Below, piece after piece: positions 61,401 through 64,000 of a stretch of DNA of 64,000 nucleotides (position 1 is its first letter; every line of letters starts with the position of its first letter). The position numbers were made by a program, and so were the translations under genes. The stretch spans positions 27,630,912-27,694,911 of the forward strand of contig OX243825.1 of the NCBI GenBank assembly GCA_945859605.1, written 5' to 3'. This stretch comes from Lumbricus rubellus (lineage: Eukaryota > Annelida > Clitellata > Crassiclitellata > Lumbricidae). The notes beneath the pieces are model-generated. The model had not been told where the DNA came from and ran no database searches. It saw only the letters and a list, made by a program, of their open reading frames with translations.

Positions 61401-62277
61401 GTGGTTAGAATAGAAATAATAAATGGACACTGGATGGTGAGATACAAAGAAGCAACGTTATTTAATGCTTTCCACAAGTCTCAATATGCCTACCTAGATC
61501 TACCCTACATTGCCTTAAAATTATCCGCAACGTGTTTTTTAGTACTATGGTTTTCGTCTCTCATCTCTCCTCCACTCACGTTATAACATAGTTCGAATCC
61601 ACATCCAGTTCATCATCCTATATCCTAAATCACTGGCTGCCTGTGTCCCAGCGGATCTCATACCGCATTGCTGCTGTGGTCTCTCGCTGTGTCCTTGGCT
61701 GTGCTCCGTCATACTTGCGTAATCTGTGCTGTCCAGTCTCTGACGTTGCAGCGCGTCGTGTACTTCGCTCTTCGTTCGTCTAAAGGTGAGCTTCTGGTCC
61801 CGCGGGCTCGCTTGGCTATTAAGCAACGTCGTGCTTTCTCGGTCGTGGGGCCTACTGTCTGGAATTACATCCCGGTTACGCTTCGCTCTCTACTTGTGAT
61901 CCATCCGTCTGCGTTCTACAAGTCCCTCAAGTCTTTTTTCTTTGTTCGTGGTTGGGCTGGGAGCGCCTCTGAGTAGTTTCTTGAAGGGGCGCTATATAAA
62001 TGCTCTGAATGAATGAATGAATAAATGAATCTGTTCATTTTCATGTAACCAGTTTTCTTCTGTGAACTGTAATTGAAGTTCAGTTCATCGCAGAAAGGTG
62101 GTCACAAATATTCAGGTCTCACTGACAGAGAACATTTGATTTCTTACCTGTTGATCGTACATTCACCGAGTTTCCATTGAAGCAAAGACAAGCGCCATTG
62201 ACGAGAGTTTTTCCAGTGATGTCCCCGTTGGCAACCGCTACCAATGCAACGAGCAGGAACAATGCAATGATCGCCAT
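58442..62277 (-). CDS. Secreted SH3b plus BPSL0067-family cell-wall hydrolase (302 aa, 6 exons)
   Basis: Coding exons 62277-62148, 61244-61102, 60474-60387, 59786-59566, 59043-58918 and 58642-58442 join in one frame (909 bases) with GT/AG at each border. Residues 1-18 are a signal peptide (MAIIALFLLVALVAVANG). Residues about 28-105 form an SH3b-like domain: SVNVRST, VIGSAKSGQCFRYTG, FFQINYNG, KGWTDGLYLDL. Residues about 160-260 match the bacterial BPSL0067 family: GGQCVAYV (Cys166, presumed nucleophile), GAWRPGQ, NTAIATF, YYGHAAVFI (His222) and VYDQW (Asp239). In NlpC/P60- and CHAP-like enzymes such residues cleave peptidoglycan stem peptides; a role against bacteria is inferred. Exon 6 adds a Cys-containing tail of about 50 residues. 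The many extra cysteines fit an extracellular eukaryotic protein. Confidence 0.88.
59130..59420. mobile_element. Retroelement 3' fragment with (AAGGC)n end
   Basis: AAGGCAAAGGCAAGGCAAAT ACC repeats lead into a low-coding stretch and AAGGGGAACCCCAAGGGGA. It sits in the intron between exons 4 and 5 of the hydrolase gene. Confidence 0.4.
61630..62035 (+). mobile_element. CR1/L2-like LINE 3' end with (GAAT)n tail
   Basis: Reads GELLVPRARLAIKQRRAFSV, VGPTVWNYIPVTLRS and FVRGWAGSASE, the same conserved C-terminus as the copy at 24 kb, then GGGAGCGCCTCTGAGTAG, GGGGCGCTATATAAATGC and GAATGAATGAAT. It lies in the first coding intron of the hydrolase gene in the opposite orientation. Confidence 0.85.
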
Positions 62278-62742
62278 TTCACACCACTCTGATCGTGCTG
62301 CAGAAACGAAGATGGTTTGAAATAATCGCTTTCTAGTTAACGGCTAAGCCTTAACTTTCACTGCTAGAATAACTTCTCAAAATGCACAGTGAGAATTTGA
62401 TTAGGCTAAGTTTATGCAGGAATTCCATAGGCCTAGAGTTCAGCGAACTTGTAAGCCTACTAGAACCTACACAGCTGTTGACAATGTTTGTAGGCTACTC
62501 TATGCAAAATGCATCTCATATAAGGCAAGAGCTGTTGCTTATAAATACTTTCAACATAACATTATCATTCTAATCAGGAGAAGGTACATATAACTTTATA
62601 GTCGCCGACCATGACAAAGCATAATATAGGCGTATATCTAATCTATTTGCTCTAGGCCCCTATCTCAATATGCCATTATATTGATTAATTAACTGCATAG
62701 CTAGTATTACTTATGTAGCCTATGCTGCAAAGTTATGCCTAC

Positions 62743-62830
62743 CTTAATCAACTCACGCAACAAACGCTCACAACAAACTGTCTCGGACCTGAGTCTGCTT
62801 TTCGTTTTAGTCTTGTCCTGTAGCCTATAA
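62743..62830 (-). other. Possible 5' UTR exon of the hydrolase gene
   Basis: GTTGATTAAG followed by GTAGGCAT is a plausible donor, and a CAG acceptor at 62298 precedes the coding ATG by 20 bases. The exon's start is not defined. Confidence 0.3.
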
Positions 62831-63009
62831 TAGGTCTAGTCTATTCGTCTAATTAAATGTTATGTCCGGTGCTATAAACTACGAAAAGCGTTTCCCAAAT
62901 AGTAAAACCGTATGTACTATAATTAACATCAGATTTTCTGTAAGTTTTCGATTTAGGCTTGACTGTCAAAGGAGAATAATAAATATTATTATGTCAATAG
63001 TCATAATTA

Positions 63010-63700
<691 letters not shown>

Positions 63701-64000
63701 ACAAACGATTATCATCGACACATCATGTTATTTCCTAAACTTCATTGCAGTATTCTGTTGCTGCACCAAGGCTAACCACGAATCTACTTGGCAGGGACAT
63801 GAACTGATATAGCGCAAGCATAATAATATATAGGAATACGCAGATCCTCCAGCGTATAGCTTCTTGGAATATTTGCCACCACACTAAGCAACTTCGCGCA
63901 CTATAGCCAAGCTTAACCTTCCTTCACAAATGCATTATTTTATCATTTTATGTAGCAATCGTGGATTATTAAATATAATTAATTAAGCAGGTAGCAAATA
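63701..64000. other. Right edge, no gene seen
   Basis: AT-rich unique sequence without recognisable exon, repeat or RNA gene. Confidence 0.5.

Overview
The window is eukaryotic. Its coding sequence lies in short exons with GT/AG borders, and it is full of microsatellites, MITEs and fragments of LINE, SINE, mariner, hAT and TTAA-type elements. The words TAGGCCTA and ACATGTA recur throughout. Together with expanded secreted C-type lectins, this suggests a marine invertebrate deuterostome, most likely an echinoderm. The species is an inference. All genes I trust are on the minus strand and had to be assembled by hand from exons; most long open frames are low-complexity repeat or antisense.

From 1 to about 56 kb there is a tandem array of secreted C-type lectin-like (CTLD) genes. 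Five copies of one upstream module are present: a conserved non-coding block with a retained splice donor, then an exon for a signal peptide containing LIWFLL. The modules sit at about 0.4-2 kb, 14.6-22.7 kb, 27.6-28.9 kb, 36.5-40 kb and 53.7-55.9 kb. Four are followed by a CTLD split over two exons, at 6.2-8.5, 25.3-26.9, 32.2-33.6 and 40.5-43.1 kb; the fifth runs off the left edge. Every internal exon junction around the CTLD is phase 1. Two genes have gained modules between signal peptide and lectin domain: Ser/Thr-rich mucin-like exons (gene at 32.2-36.6 kb), and at least three immunoglobulin domains plus a short Ser/Thr exon (gene at 40.5-53.8 kb). All four CTLDs carry QPD, the galactose-type sugar motif, and a (W/L)ND motif.

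From 58.4 to 62.3 kb lies a complete six-exon minus-strand gene for a 302-residue secreted protein. It has a signal peptide, an SH3b-like domain and a domain matching the bacterial BPSL0067 family (Cys-His peptidase/amidase fold). GQCV, GHAA and YDQW are all intact. It looks like a bacterial-type cell-wall hydrolase domesticated by an animal. Next to the lectin array, it suggests a microbe-recognition and microbe-killing neighbourhood.

The rest is largely mobile DNA. It includes two foldback-like elements whose ends are arrays of short tandem units, one carrying a nested hAT element with a perfect 8-bp target duplication. A 6-kb element with CTACACTSTAAA ends and ACGCGT-rich subterminal repeats carries an unrecognised two-exon reading frame. 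There are three TTAA-flanked elements, two mariner-like elements (one with a 168-bp insertion and 12-bp target duplication), and several SINE and LINE 3' ends that share the GGCGCTATATAAAT-type tail.
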